Assembly: GCA_934276485.1 (NCBI GenBank)
Contig: CAKQTE010000130.1
Span: 1 to 22,643, forward strand
Direction: 5' to 3'
Length of the DNA stretch: 22,643 nucleotides
DNA from: an uncultured Spirochaetales bacterium
Lineage (GTDB): Bacteria > Spirochaetota > Spirochaetia > Sphaerochaetales > Sphaerochaetaceae
Shown: positions 8,395-15,988 of the stretch, piece by piece
Position numbering within the stretch: position 1 is the stretch's first letter
How the letters are laid out: the number at the start of each line of letters is the position of its first letter
Notes under the pieces: generated by a model
What the model saw: the letters and a program-made list of their open reading frames with translations, nothing else
Told to the model about the DNA's origin: nothing
The model's database searches: none
Made by a program: the position numbers and the translations under genes

Positions 8395-8428
8395 AAAAAA
8401 GCTCTGACTCTCAACAGAGAGCCAGAGC
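8395..8428 (-). terminator. intra-operon terminator/attenuator between tctC and tctB
   Basis: On the minus strand, GCTCTGGCTCTC (8428-8417) pairs with GAGAGTCAGAGC (8412-8401), 12 bp with one G-T pair, around the loop TGTT. Six T residues (8400-8395) follow directly. This is a textbook rho-independent terminator, placed 7 bases after the tctC stop and just ahead of the tctB ribosome site. Partial read-through would give much more binding protein than permease. Confidence 0.88.
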
Positions 8429-8435
8429 AATTAGA

Positions 8436-9416
8436 TTACAGCTTATAAAGTCCAGCTTCCTTCAAGATTGGCTCGTACTGAGCGATATACTCGTCCTGTG
8501 CCTTCTTAGCATCGTCAAGCTTTGTAAACTGCTGCAAGATTCCATTGTTCTTCATGAATGTCTGGAATTCATCTGAGTAGAAAGCCTTCTCTGCTGTATC
8601 AGCAATCCACTTCTTAGCCTCTTCAGGAGTTCCTGTCTTAACCATAATGGATCTGTATGAACCACCAGGAACCTTGATCTCTGGGTATCCAACCTCAGCA
8701 AGTGTTGGAACATTGCTCAATGATGCGATTGTGCTGTGTGCATCACTTAGGATTACAAGAGGTCTGAAGCTATCGCTATTTGCAACAACCTCACTCTGGC
8801 TGAATACACCCACGTCACAGTGTCCACCAAGAACACTTGCAATAAGGTCTGCACCACCATTGAATGGAGTTACGTTGAAGATTTTATCGAATGCAAGGTT
8901 AATACCAACACATGCAACACCTGTAGCTCCACCCATACCTGCGTTACCAAATGTAACCTTTCCTGGGTTCTTCTGAGCATACTCAACGAGCCCTGCAAAA
9001 GTTGTCCATGGCTTGTCGTTTCTTACAGCGATGATGAATGGATCAAGGTTCAAGCCTACGATTGCTTCCATTTCCTGATATCCCTTTGTAAGGCCCTGCA
9101 TTGTAGCAGCTACAGTGTGTGTGCCACCTGCAAGGAATGTATAACCATCAGCTTCAGAGTTCAAAACTTCGTTTGTACCTGTTGCAGAACCGGCGCCAGT
9201 TACGTTTGTAACTACGAAGTTCTGGCCTGAGATCTTCTTCATCTGCTCAGCAAGAGATCTGAAGATCAAGTCTGTAGAACCACCTGCACCATGTGGGCAA
9301 ACTACTGTAATGTTCTTCTCTGGATCAGGGAAACTAGTAGTTTCAGCACCTCCCTGTGCGAAAACGAGAGATGTCATAGCAAGACATACGATTAGGATAG
9401 AAAGAATCTTTTTCAT
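8436..9416 (-). CDS. tctC: tripartite tricarboxylate transporter substrate-binding protein (TctC family)
   Basis: A periplasmic binding protein of 326 residues that delivers substrate to TctAB. A signal peptide (MKKILSILIV... ending SLVFA-QGGAE, cleavage near residue 21) precedes the TctC core: NITVVCPHGAGGSTDLIFRSLA, GNAGMGGATG, VTPFNGGADLIASVLGGHCDVG. The Ala-Gly-Gly/Ser-Thr-Asp loop is the usual carboxylate-binding part of this family. The start at 9416 is fixed by GGAGG five bases ahead. It lies 19 bases downstream of the PP2C-like gene, in the same transcript. There is no lipobox cysteine at the cleavage site, so it is predicted to be soluble rather than lipidated. Confidence 0.95.
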   Translation of the reverse strand: MKKILSILIVCLAMTSLVFAQGGAETTSFPDPEKNITVVCPHGAGGSTDLIFRSLAEQMKKISGQNFVVTNVTGAGSATGTNEVLNSEADGYTFLAGGTHTVAATMQGLTKGYQEMEAIVGLNLDPFIIAVRNDKPWTTFAGLVEYAQKNPGKVTFGNAGMGGATGVACVGINLAFDKIFNVTPFNGGADLIASVLGGHCDVGVFSQSEVVANSDSFRPLVILSDAHSTIASLSNVPTLAEVGYPEIKVPGGSYRSIMVKTGTPEEAKKWIADTAEKAFYSDEFQTFMKNNGILQQFTKLDDAKKAQDEYIAQYEPILKEAGLYKL

Positions 9417-9435
9417 CTTTACCTCCAACTATTAT

Positions 9436-10251
9436 TTACTTTTTAAACCGCAAATATGAGCGGTCGTCATACGAAACAAAACCAGGCTTGACGCCTTTAA
9501 CAGAAAGATTTTCTTTGTAGCAAAGAGGATCGGAAGAGAGAACTCTCTTTAGCCACTCCTCGCTCAAAGCCAAAGAATTGAATAGTTTTGGATATCCATC
9601 GCTTGAAAGAACAATCTCAGAAACGTTTTCATCGACTTTACGAATCTTAAGATTGTTTTTTTCCAGGTAGAATCCATCTATAGCACTGTAGCCAAATAGA
9701 TCATCGGTTGTGTTTTGAAATAGTGGCTGGTTATCACTTATGATTCTTGTCAAATCATCACCTAGGAAGATATCTTCATTGCCAAAGCCTTTCATTTGAA
9801 AAGATCTAATCAAGAAAGACCTAAGGAGAGAGTGGAGTTTATCGACATTCTTTTCTGTTGTTATTGTCTCTTCTCCAATAAGTGCCTGACAATCACCAAG
9901 GACCCAGACTTCCTTTCTGTAGTCTGAGTAAATTGCAACATAACAAGAGGGGCGCATCTCTGGATGAGCTTTCATTTGATCGACTAGATCATTCTTCTTA
10001 TACCAATCAAAAATTGCTTGATTGCACATATCAATTGCGCTTTTTGCATCAATATCGAATGGAAATGAATCGATTGCTTCAGCAACAAGCTTTGCTGCAA
10101 TATAGCCCGGCGTATGGGAGTTAAACGTTTTACCACTATGATTAGAGCAACCATCGATGACAGCAAAAAAACCAGATGCAGTTACAATCAGGTCTTCACT
10201 TATAGAACTAGCTCCCATCTTTGGCATAGAAAATCGCTCTATTTCTTCCAT
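9436..10251 (-). CDS. PP2C-like protein phosphatase domain protein
   Basis: A cytoplasmic protein of 271 residues with the spaced acidic motifs of PP2C (PPM) metal-dependent Ser/Thr phosphatases: SISED (16-20) near the N-terminus, FFAVIDG with Asp33-Gly34, VWVLGDCQALI with Gly119-Asp120, IVLSSDG with Asp218, and a final YDDRSYLRF with Asp262-Asp263. The order matches the family. Overall similarity looks distant, and the usual DGxGG motif is replaced by DGCSNHSG. It heads the transporter operon, 19 bases ahead of tctC. No ribosome site precedes ATG 10251; instead a -10-like TACAAT ends 6 bases upstream, which fits a leaderless message. The target is unknown; a stand-alone regulatory phosphatase is the likely role. 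Confidence 0.75.
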   Translation of the reverse strand: MEEIERFSMPKMGASSISEDLIVTASGFFAVIDGCSNHSGKTFNSHTPGYIAAKLVAEAIDSFPFDIDAKSAIDMCNQAIFDWYKKNDLVDQMKAHPEMRPSCYVAIYSDYRKEVWVLGDCQALIGEETITTEKNVDKLHSLLRSFLIRSFQMKGFGNEDIFLGDDLTRIISDNQPLFQNTTDDLFGYSAIDGFYLEKNNLKIRKVDENVSEIVLSSDGYPKLFNSLALSEEWLKRVLSSDPLCYKENLSVKGVKPGFVSYDDRSYLRFKK

Positions 10252-10257
10252 AACTTA

Positions 10258-10287
10258 ATTGTAGAGCAAGGATTTTCGAAAAAGCAA
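10258..10287 (-). promoter_or_regulatory. candidate promoter of the PP2C/tct operon, placed for leaderless transcription
   Basis: Minus strand: TTGCTT (10287-10282), an 18-base spacer and TACAAT (10263-10258, 5 of 6 to consensus). The expected start point, about 7 bases downstream, is the A of the ATG at 10251. The gene has no Shine-Dalgarno sequence, unlike nearly all its neighbours. Confidence 0.45.
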
Positions 10288-10364
10288 GCTTTATTTTCGC
10301 TTTCGTAAGATTTTCTTGTAACAATGAAAGATCGTTGCTGAAAAAAGAAAGAACATGGACATCT

Positions 10365-11249
10365 CTATTCAAGCATTTCCATAGCTAGATGAAGATTGTT
10401 ATTAGCGCGTTCTAGTATTTCGTGTGCTCTCTTGTTGTCGATGCCATATTTGATCATCAAAACAGAAGCACTAACACTTTTCTCACTTAGAGGCCATACC
10501 ATCTCCACATCCTCATCCGTACAATTCAGAATGCGTTTGATTAGGCTTTTTGCCCTTCTTTCTAGTTTTATATTAGATGGCACCAAATTAACCATGTAAT
10601 TGTCATAAACCAGCCCTATCTTGATCATTGAAACAGTTGTGAGCATATTGAGCACAAGTTTTTCTGCAGTTCCTGATTTCAATCTAGTACTTCCGGAAAT
10701 GATCTCTGGCCCCACATCTACAAATATTGGGTAGTCGGAATACTTGAAGCTCAAGGCTTCCTTATTGCAGCAAACAGAGCCAGTGACAGCACCGAGAGAC
10801 TGAGCATACATCAATGCAGATAGCACATAGTTGGCATTGCCAGATGCAGAAAGGCCTACAAGAACATCTTTTTTATTGAAATTGATTCTCTTCAGGTCTT
10901 CGATACTCTTGTCACTATCTTCTGCACTCTCTACAGGAAGTCTGAGAGCTCTGTCTCCTCCTGCAATTATTCCAACAACCATCTCTGGAGATACTCCAAA
11001 TGTTGGAGGGCACTCAGATGCATCCAAAACGCCCAAGCGCCCAGAAGTACCAGCACCGATATAGATAAGCCTACCTCCACGTTGGAAAGAAAGAACTATT
11101 TCGTCTATCAGAGGATATATGCTATCGATAGCACGTTCGACAGCAAATGCAACAGACTGATCTTCTCGATTCATAATATGACAGATTTCTTGAGTGGATT
11201 TTGTATCTATTCCTTTTGAATTAATGTTAATTGCTTCTGTCTGTAACAT
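10365..11249 (-). CDS. murQ: N-acetylmuramic acid 6-phosphate etherase
   Basis: A SIS-fold enzyme of 294 residues that removes the D-lactyl ether of MurNAc-6-phosphate, giving GlcNAc-6-phosphate in cell-wall recycling or scavenging. The family motifs are clear: IGAGTSGRLGVLDASECPPTFG with Glu79, AEDS with Glu110 (the 31-residue spacing matches the two catalytic Glu residues known in E. coli MurQ, 83 and 114), GLSASGN and EIISGSTRLKSGTAEK. Length is normal. AGGG precedes ATG 11249. It is the last gene of the ABC-transporter operon, 12 bases after the RpiR-type regulator. No MurNAc PTS (MurP) or kinase gene lies in the window, which bears on how the phosphorylated substrate arises. Confidence 0.97.
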   Translation of the reverse strand: MLQTEAININSKGIDTKSTQEICHIMNREDQSVAFAVERAIDSIYPLIDEIVLSFQRGGRLIYIGAGTSGRLGVLDASECPPTFGVSPEMVVGIIAGGDRALRLPVESAEDSDKSIEDLKRINFNKKDVLVGLSASGNANYVLSALMYAQSLGAVTGSVCCNKEALSFKYSDYPIFVDVGPEIISGSTRLKSGTAEKLVLNMLTTVSMIKIGLVYDNYMVNLVPSNIKLERRAKSLIKRILNCTDEDVEMVWPLSEKSVSASVLMIKYGIDNKRAHEILERANNNLHLAMEMLE

Positions 11250-11261
11250 CGTGTTTTCCCT

Positions 11262-12098
11262 TTATTTTAGCTCAAGCAACAAATCTTTATAGCGAGCCAT
11301 AATCTCATCTGGAGTCTTTCCAAGTTCCTTCATTACTGCTAAGTACAAAGCATCCACAAGCACAAATTGCCCATAGCGCGAATAGATGGCTGTCATACGA
11401 ATGATCTTCGATTCAGCTAGCGGTATAGATAGAACATAGTCGCTTTCGGATGCGAGCCTATTTTTCTTTCCTCCTGTTATAGCAACAACAGGACAATTCT
11501 GGCTTTTGGCTTTCCTTACTGGAAGCAGAACTTCCTTTGTCAGCCCACTGTAGCTAATTGCAATTACCAAATCATTTGATGTGCATAGAGAGGAGTTAAG
11601 GATTGCTAGGTTTGCATCAAAGTTAAATATTGCACGTTTTCCCAATTTTATGAGCTTTTGTGCAAAATCCTGAGTTGCAAGACCGGATGCACCGATACCG
11701 AATATGTAGATATTCTCGCTTTTTGCAATCAGGGACGCAACGCTCTGTATCGTATTCATACTATTTAGGTCCATTACTTCCTGCACTACTCTTTCTATGT
11801 TTATGATCAGCTTCTTTTCTATCTGATACAAACTATCTGTAAGTTCAACATCATAGTTCTGCATTCCCTCATCTGCTCTGCTGATGCTTTTTGCAATAGC
11901 AACCTTGAATTGAGGAAATGTCATTCCAAACAGAAGCCTGGAGAATCTACTTACAGAAGAAGAAGAAACAGATGCTCTTGATGCAAGCTCATTGATATTC
12001 ATTGTTACAACTTCTTCAGGATTGGCAATGATGAAATTTGCAAGCAATTTATCATTACCTGTCAATGTAGAACAAATCTGCTTAATTTTATCAATCAA
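11262..12098 (-). CDS. RpiR/MurR-type transcriptional regulator (HTH plus SIS domain), TTG start
   Basis: A DNA-binding regulator of 278 residues. The N-terminal HTH_6 domain spans about 1-75 (LTGNDKLLANFI, then ASRASVSSSSVSRFSRLL), followed by a SIS sugar-phosphate domain from about 105 (IYIFGIGASGLATQDFA, VIAISYSGLTKEVL). The start codon is TTG: the HTH fold begins at once, GGAG lies 8 bases ahead, and the TTG shares bases with the TGA stop of the permease (TTGA overlap), giving translational coupling. The next ATG, 32 codons in, would cut the HTH. Its place beside murQ suggests MurNAc-6-P or GlcNAc-6-P as effector, as for MurR; that is inference. Confidence 0.92.
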   Translation of the reverse strand: MIDKIKQICSTLTGNDKLLANFIIANPEEVVTMNINELASRASVSSSSVSRFSRLLFGMTFPQFKVAIAKSISRADEGMQNYDVELTDSLYQIEKKLIINIERVVQEVMDLNSMNTIQSVASLIAKSENIYIFGIGASGLATQDFAQKLIKLGKRAIFNFDANLAILNSSLCTSNDLVIAISYSGLTKEVLLPVRKAKSQNCPVVAITGGKKNRLASESDYVLSIPLAESKIIRMTAIYSRYGQFVLVDALYLAVMKELGKTPDEIMARYKDLLLELK

Positions 12099-13747
12099 AG
12101 AGCTATCTCCTTTTTACCTCTGAATTTAAAGAATACCGATAGGGCAATTACAGTCGTGAGTAACAATATGCTGGATAGTGCACACGCTACCCCCTCGTTG
12201 CCTCTTATTACCTCTTGGTATATAGCAATCGATAGTGTCTGGGTCTTTGTTGTATACAAAAGAACTGTTGCACTTAGCTCTGTTATTATACTCATCCAAC
12301 TCATCAACGCTCCCGAAAGAACTCCAGGAATCATAACAGGAAATGTTACTTTCCAGAAAGACCTCGATTGGTCAGCTCCTAGCGATATTGCAGCTTCCTC
12401 CAAAGATGGATCTATCTGCCTGAGAATCGCACTACTGCTTCTGATCGTATAAGGCATTCTTCTTATGATATATGCAACGATCATAATGAGAGCAGAACCA
12501 GTTAATATAATAGGCTTATGATTGAATCCTAGAATCAAACTAATACCCATGATCGAACCCGGGATGATATATGGAAGTGTAGTGATCGTGTCCATCACTC
12601 GAGTTAGTTTGCTAGGTCTTCGAACTGTTACATAGCTAAAAAGAACGCCAATAACAAGTATGAATGCCATTGCAAAGAATGAATACATAAAGGTATTCAA
12701 GATAGCTCTTCCGCAAGAAGAGAATGCAAGCGAATAACTCTTAAGAGAGAATTCATTGTAGTAGATGATCCCATCTGTTTTCTTGAATGATTGAACTACT
12801 ACAACAACCAAAGGAAGGGAGGCAAGAAGTGCTACAATATATACAAAGATATGACATATAACATTATATGCACCTTTCTTCTTCTCTGGCTCAATAGGCC
12901 TTAAAGAGCTCATCTCAATAGTTGTTCTATCTGTAACGAATTGCTGCAATGAAAAGATTACAATCGAGAAGAATATTACGATTACGCTCATTGCTGCTGC
13001 AAATGCATAGTCTTGGTTCATTTCTCCAATAAATGAGTTATAAATCAATACAGGGATTGTTCTATATCCTTCTCCTATAAGCATTGGGGTTCCGAAATCA
13101 CAGAATATACGCATGAATACCAAAAATCCTGAGCTAAGGATTGTCGGAAGGATCAAAGGAAGTATTATCCTTCGCATCTTTCTCAGTCCCTTGCAGCCCA
13201 TGCCTTCTGCACTTTCTATCAGCGATGCATCCATCTTCTTTAATGCACCTGATACAAACAGGTACATCAACGGCGTCATCTTTACGACAAATACCAATAG
13301 AATTCCAGAAAAGCCATAGATTCCGGGAAAGTTCAATCCAATTGCCCTTAGAGCTTTTGTGATGATTCCAGCTCTTCCTAATAGGATAATCCATGAATAT
13401 GCACCAATAAAAGGAGGGGACAGAATCGATACAATTACTATCATATCAACTATAGCCTTACCTTTTATGCTAACAGTCTTCATTATATAAGCCATCAAGG
13501 TACCGGTAATCATTGTGATCAATGTCGCTGCAAGTGTAACCTTGAAGCTATTTAGGATTGTTACTGTATAGTACTCTCTGCTGAAGAACTTTCTGAAGGC
13601 CTCCAGAGAGAGCTTTCCAGTCTCACTATCGATCACACTATTGATGAAGATTTTTGAAACCGGATAGATAAAGAACAACAGAAAGAAAAGTATAGAAGCA
13701 ATGGTAACTATACTCCAATAATCGAAGCGTTTTTTGTTTTCAGTCAT
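12095..13747 (-). CDS. double-length ABC transporter permease (FbpB/AfuB-type)
   Basis: An inner-membrane protein of 550 residues with two fused permease halves and about 12 hydrophobic segments. Each half carries an EAA loop that contacts the ATPase: ESAEGMGCKGLRKMRRIILP in the first and EAAISLGADQSRSFWKVTFP in the second. This fused layout is typical of the ferric iron/thiamine/aminoethylphosphonate/hexose-phosphate (AfuB) class. AGGAGG lies six bases before ATG 13747, 10 bases after the ATPase gene. The stop overlaps the TTG of the regulator. Annotation pipelines would likely call it an iron transporter; the murQ context argues for a phosphorylated sugar instead. Confidence 0.92.
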   Translation of the reverse strand: MTENKKRFDYWSIVTIASILFFLLFFIYPVSKIFINSVIDSETGKLSLEAFRKFFSREYYTVTILNSFKVTLAATLITMITGTLMAYIMKTVSIKGKAIVDMIVIVSILSPPFIGAYSWIILLGRAGIITKALRAIGLNFPGIYGFSGILLVFVVKMTPLMYLFVSGALKKMDASLIESAEGMGCKGLRKMRRIILPLILPTILSSGFLVFMRIFCDFGTPMLIGEGYRTIPVLIYNSFIGEMNQDYAFAAAMSVIVIFFSIVIFSLQQFVTDRTTIEMSSLRPIEPEKKKGAYNVICHIFVYIVALLASLPLVVVVVQSFKKTDGIIYYNEFSLKSYSLAFSSCGRAILNTFMYSFFAMAFILVIGVLFSYVTVRRPSKLTRVMDTITTLPYIIPGSIMGISLILGFNHKPIILTGSALIMIVAYIIRRMPYTIRSSSAILRQIDPSLEEAAISLGADQSRSFWKVTFPVMIPGVLSGALMSWMSIITELSATVLLYTTKTQTLSIAIYQEVIRGNEGVACALSSILLLTTVIALSVFFKFRGKKEIAL

Positions 13748-13757
13748 CTAACGCCTC

Positions 13758-14837
13758 CTAGATTATGTCATTCATAATCGATTTTTCACTAGAGTGGTCA
13801 AATACATTAACAAGTGACTTATCAAATGAAAGGCATACATTCTCACCAATATCCTTTGGTATAAGAGAAGACTTAGTACTAACCTTTACATTCTTGTTGT
13901 TTTCAAGTTCTACAACATAGTCATAATCAGTGCCAAGGAATGTACGTTCAACAACTTTTCCTTTTATTCCTGTTTGAGAGAATACAAACTCATCGGGACG
14001 AACAGATAGAATAACTTCTGCATTCTCACATCTTTCGTCTGCCAATCTATCGAGCTCAAACGAGTACCCTGTTTCATCGATCTTCACACTCTTATTGCCA
14101 CAGAGAGTGCAATCAAGAACATTGCTCTCTCCTATGAATGTAGCTGCAAACAGGTTCTCTGGATGTCTATAGACATCTAGCGGCGTTCCAGTTTGCATTA
14201 TAACGCCCTTATTCATGATTGCTATTCTGTCAGAGACAGCAAGTGCTTCACTCTGATCATGAGTTACATAGACTGTTGTTATTCCAGATTTCTTTTGGAT
14301 ATCACGAATAGCAGAGCGCATCTCGACTCTTAGCTTTGCATCCAAGTTAGAAAGAGGCTCATCCATCAAAAGAACATCTGGTCTTATTACAATTGCACGA
14401 GCAAGAGCTATACGCTGTTGCTGTCCTCCACTCATGTTCTGTGGCTTTCGATCCCTAAGAGAGGAAATCTGGACCATTTCGAGCATCTCGTTTACTCGTT
14501 CTGTTTTCTCTGGGTCCTTGATTCTCCTCTCCTCCAGTCCAAAAGCAACATTCTGGAAGGTAGTCATATGAGGAAATATTGCATAGTTTTGGAAAACCAT
14601 TCCAATGTTACGCTTATCTCGGGGTATATCATTGATAAGCTTATCATTGAAATAAAACTCGCCGCCTTCAATAGTGTTGAATCCCGCAATCATTCTTAGT
14701 AGTGTTGTCTTACCACAACCTGATGAGCCTAGAAGAGTAAAGAACTCCCCTTTGTTAATCTCAAGCGAAAGATCTGGAATAATTGTATTCTCCCCATATC
14801 TCTTTACGGCATGCTTTATGCTTATTGATACACTCAT
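13758..14837 (-). CDS. ABC transporter ATP-binding protein (FbpC/AfuC-type)
   Basis: An ATPase of 359 residues energising the adjacent importer. Walker A GSSGCGKT (37-44), Q-loop FQNYAIFPHM (82-91), signature MSGGQQQ (135-141), Walker B VLLMDE (155-160) and switch His193 in THD are all intact. The C-terminal third is a TOBE-like regulatory domain (LSVRPDEFVF). The start ATG 14837 has AGGAAGG eight bases ahead; a longer in-frame extension would run into the binding protein gene and has no homologous sequence. It sits 25 bases after the binding protein gene and 10 before the permease gene, clearly one transcript. Confidence 0.95.
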   Translation of the reverse strand: MSVSISIKHAVKRYGENTIIPDLSLEINKGEFFTLLGSSGCGKTTLLRMIAGFNTIEGGEFYFNDKLINDIPRDKRNIGMVFQNYAIFPHMTTFQNVAFGLEERRIKDPEKTERVNEMLEMVQISSLRDRKPQNMSGGQQQRIALARAIVIRPDVLLMDEPLSNLDAKLRVEMRSAIRDIQKKSGITTVYVTHDQSEALAVSDRIAIMNKGVIMQTGTPLDVYRHPENLFAATFIGESNVLDCTLCGNKSVKIDETGYSFELDRLADERCENAEVILSVRPDEFVFSQTGIKGKVVERTFLGTDYDYVVELENNKNVKVSTKSSLIPKDIGENVCLSFDKSLVNVFDHSSEKSIMNDII

Positions 14838-14862
14838 ATTGGCTACCTTCCTAAGTACTTGG

Positions 14863-15894
14863 TTACTTAACGATTGTTGTGAGTAAATCTGTAAACTTTG
14901 TCTGGACTTCTTTCTTAATTCCTGCTGACCATACAGAGTCGACTGCAAAGATGTTTGCGGTCTTCATGATTTCCTTTGAAGGAGGAAGTTCGACATCTGT
15001 TCTTACAGGACATGCACCTGAGCTCTTTTCTGCCAATAGAGCCTGTCCTTCCTTGCTTGATAGGAAGTCAGCAAATAGCTTGGCATTATCAGCATTCTTA
15101 GCTCCCTTGATCACACAGATACCACTGAGTTTGCTAGCAGCACCCTCTTCCATGTAACAGAAGTCAACATTAGGAGTATTTGAACTCATTAGCTGCAATG
15201 CAGGAGCATCCCACGCAAGTCCTACTGCATATTCGCCAGAAACAACACCTTTGTATGTAGCTGATGAGCTATTTACTACCCTACCATCTAGCTGCTTTAG
15301 AAGAGCTTCAACATAGTCCCAACCAGCTTTTGCATTAATGTCGCCTGAACCGAAATCCAAAAGCATGTTTTCAAGATGGTTGTAAGCCGATGACGATGTT
15401 CCAGCATCACCAAATGCAATCTTTCCCTTCAATGCTGGATCCAATAGATCCTTGTAGCCCTTGATTCCATTAGGAACTAGCTTTGTGTTCCAAACAATTA
15501 CAGGACATGTTCCATTAATAGCTGTAAATACGCCACTTGTATTCCTGAATTTCTCAGGATATTCCTTATCTGTAGAAGCAATATATGTTTCAAAGAGACT
15601 TGGATCCATGAGAGCCTGGTATTCACCAACCCAAGTAACATCACAAGATGGGTTATCCTTCTCTGCCTTTATTCTAGCCATGACCTCACCGGTGCTTCCT
15701 GTGATGATCTCGACCTTAATGCCATACTTTTCTTCAAAAGCAGGAACGACAGCATTTAGATTGTCTGCAGATGTAGCTGTGATAAGAATCAGATTCTTAC
15801 TTGCGCCTTTTTCTGTACTTTCAGCTGCGGCCTGTGCAAAAATTGCCGTCAAAGCAATAAGAGCAACAGCTACTACCATTAAAGTTTTTTTCAT
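14863..15894 (-). CDS. ABC transporter periplasmic binding protein (iron/AfuA/PhnS-like class)
   Basis: A 343-residue secreted binding protein. A signal peptide ends TAIFA-QAAAES near residue 20, with no lipobox Cys. The mature protein begins NLILITATSADNLNAVVPAF, then EKYGIKVEIITGSTGEVMARI and CDVTWVG, the fold of the FbpA-like class. Iron-binding members carry an adjacent Tyr-Tyr pair in the second lobe. Here no YY occurs anywhere, and the corresponding stretch reads YAVGLAWDAPALQLM, closer to phosphate-compound binders such as AfuA (hexose phosphates) or PhnS. AAGGAG lies six bases before ATG 15894. It is the first gene of the murQ operon, behind a promoter and a palindromic operator candidate. 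The ligand is inferred, possibly MurNAc-6-P. Confidence 0.9.
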   Translation of the reverse strand: MKKTLMVVAVALIALTAIFAQAAAESTEKGASKNLILITATSADNLNAVVPAFEEKYGIKVEIITGSTGEVMARIKAEKDNPSCDVTWVGEYQALMDPSLFETYIASTDKEYPEKFRNTSGVFTAINGTCPVIVWNTKLVPNGIKGYKDLLDPALKGKIAFGDAGTSSSAYNHLENMLLDFGSGDINAKAGWDYVEALLKQLDGRVVNSSSATYKGVVSGEYAVGLAWDAPALQLMSSNTPNVDFCYMEEGAASKLSGICVIKGAKNADNAKLFADFLSSKEGQALLAEKSSGACPVRTDVELPPSKEIMKTANIFAVDSVWSAGIKKEVQTKFTDLLTTIVK

Positions 15895-15909
15895 ATAAAG
15901 CTCCTTTTT

Positions 15910-15928
15910 TATAAAAATGATTTTTATA
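15910..15928. promoter_or_regulatory. perfect palindrome, candidate operator of the murQ operon
   Basis: TATAAAAA-TGA-TTTTTATA is an 8-bp perfect inverted repeat with a 3-base spacer. It lies between the predicted -10 (15934-15939) and the ribosome site (about 15903-15908), spanning the expected start point near 15927. A dimeric regulator bound here would block initiation. The RpiR-type protein encoded in the operon is the natural candidate. Confidence 0.5.
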
Positions 15929-15933
15929 CTTTC

Positions 15934-15961
15934 ATGATAGTACCGTTATGTTAAATTGCAA
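15934..15961 (-). promoter_or_regulatory. candidate promoter of the murQ/ABC operon
   Basis: Minus strand: TTGCAA (15961-15956), a 16-base spacer and TATCAT (15939-15934, 4 of 6 to consensus). Transcription would start near 15927, giving a leader of about 33 bases with AAGGAG before ATG 15894. Confidence 0.5.
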
Positions 15962-15988
15962 TTAATTTTTTATGAGTAGTAAATTAAG

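Noticed and set aside
8436..9416. LIVC near residue 10 of TctC as a lipobox
   Set aside because: It is too early in the hydrophobic core, leaving only a very short leader; the VFA-Q site further on is the better cleavage point.
10252..10364. A terminator between murQ and the PP2C-like gene
   Set aside because: Only imperfect stems (AAAGC...GCTTT with a long loop) without a following T-run were seen, so whether the two operons are joined is left open.
12095..15894. Calling the ABC operon a ferric iron importer
   Set aside because: The architecture fits that class, but the binding protein has no adjacent Tyr pair and the operon ends in murQ with a SIS-domain regulator.
15461..15898. A 145-codon plus-strand open frame opposite the binding protein gene
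   Set aside because: It is a shadow of the well-supported minus-strand gene; no ribosome site or recognisable family.
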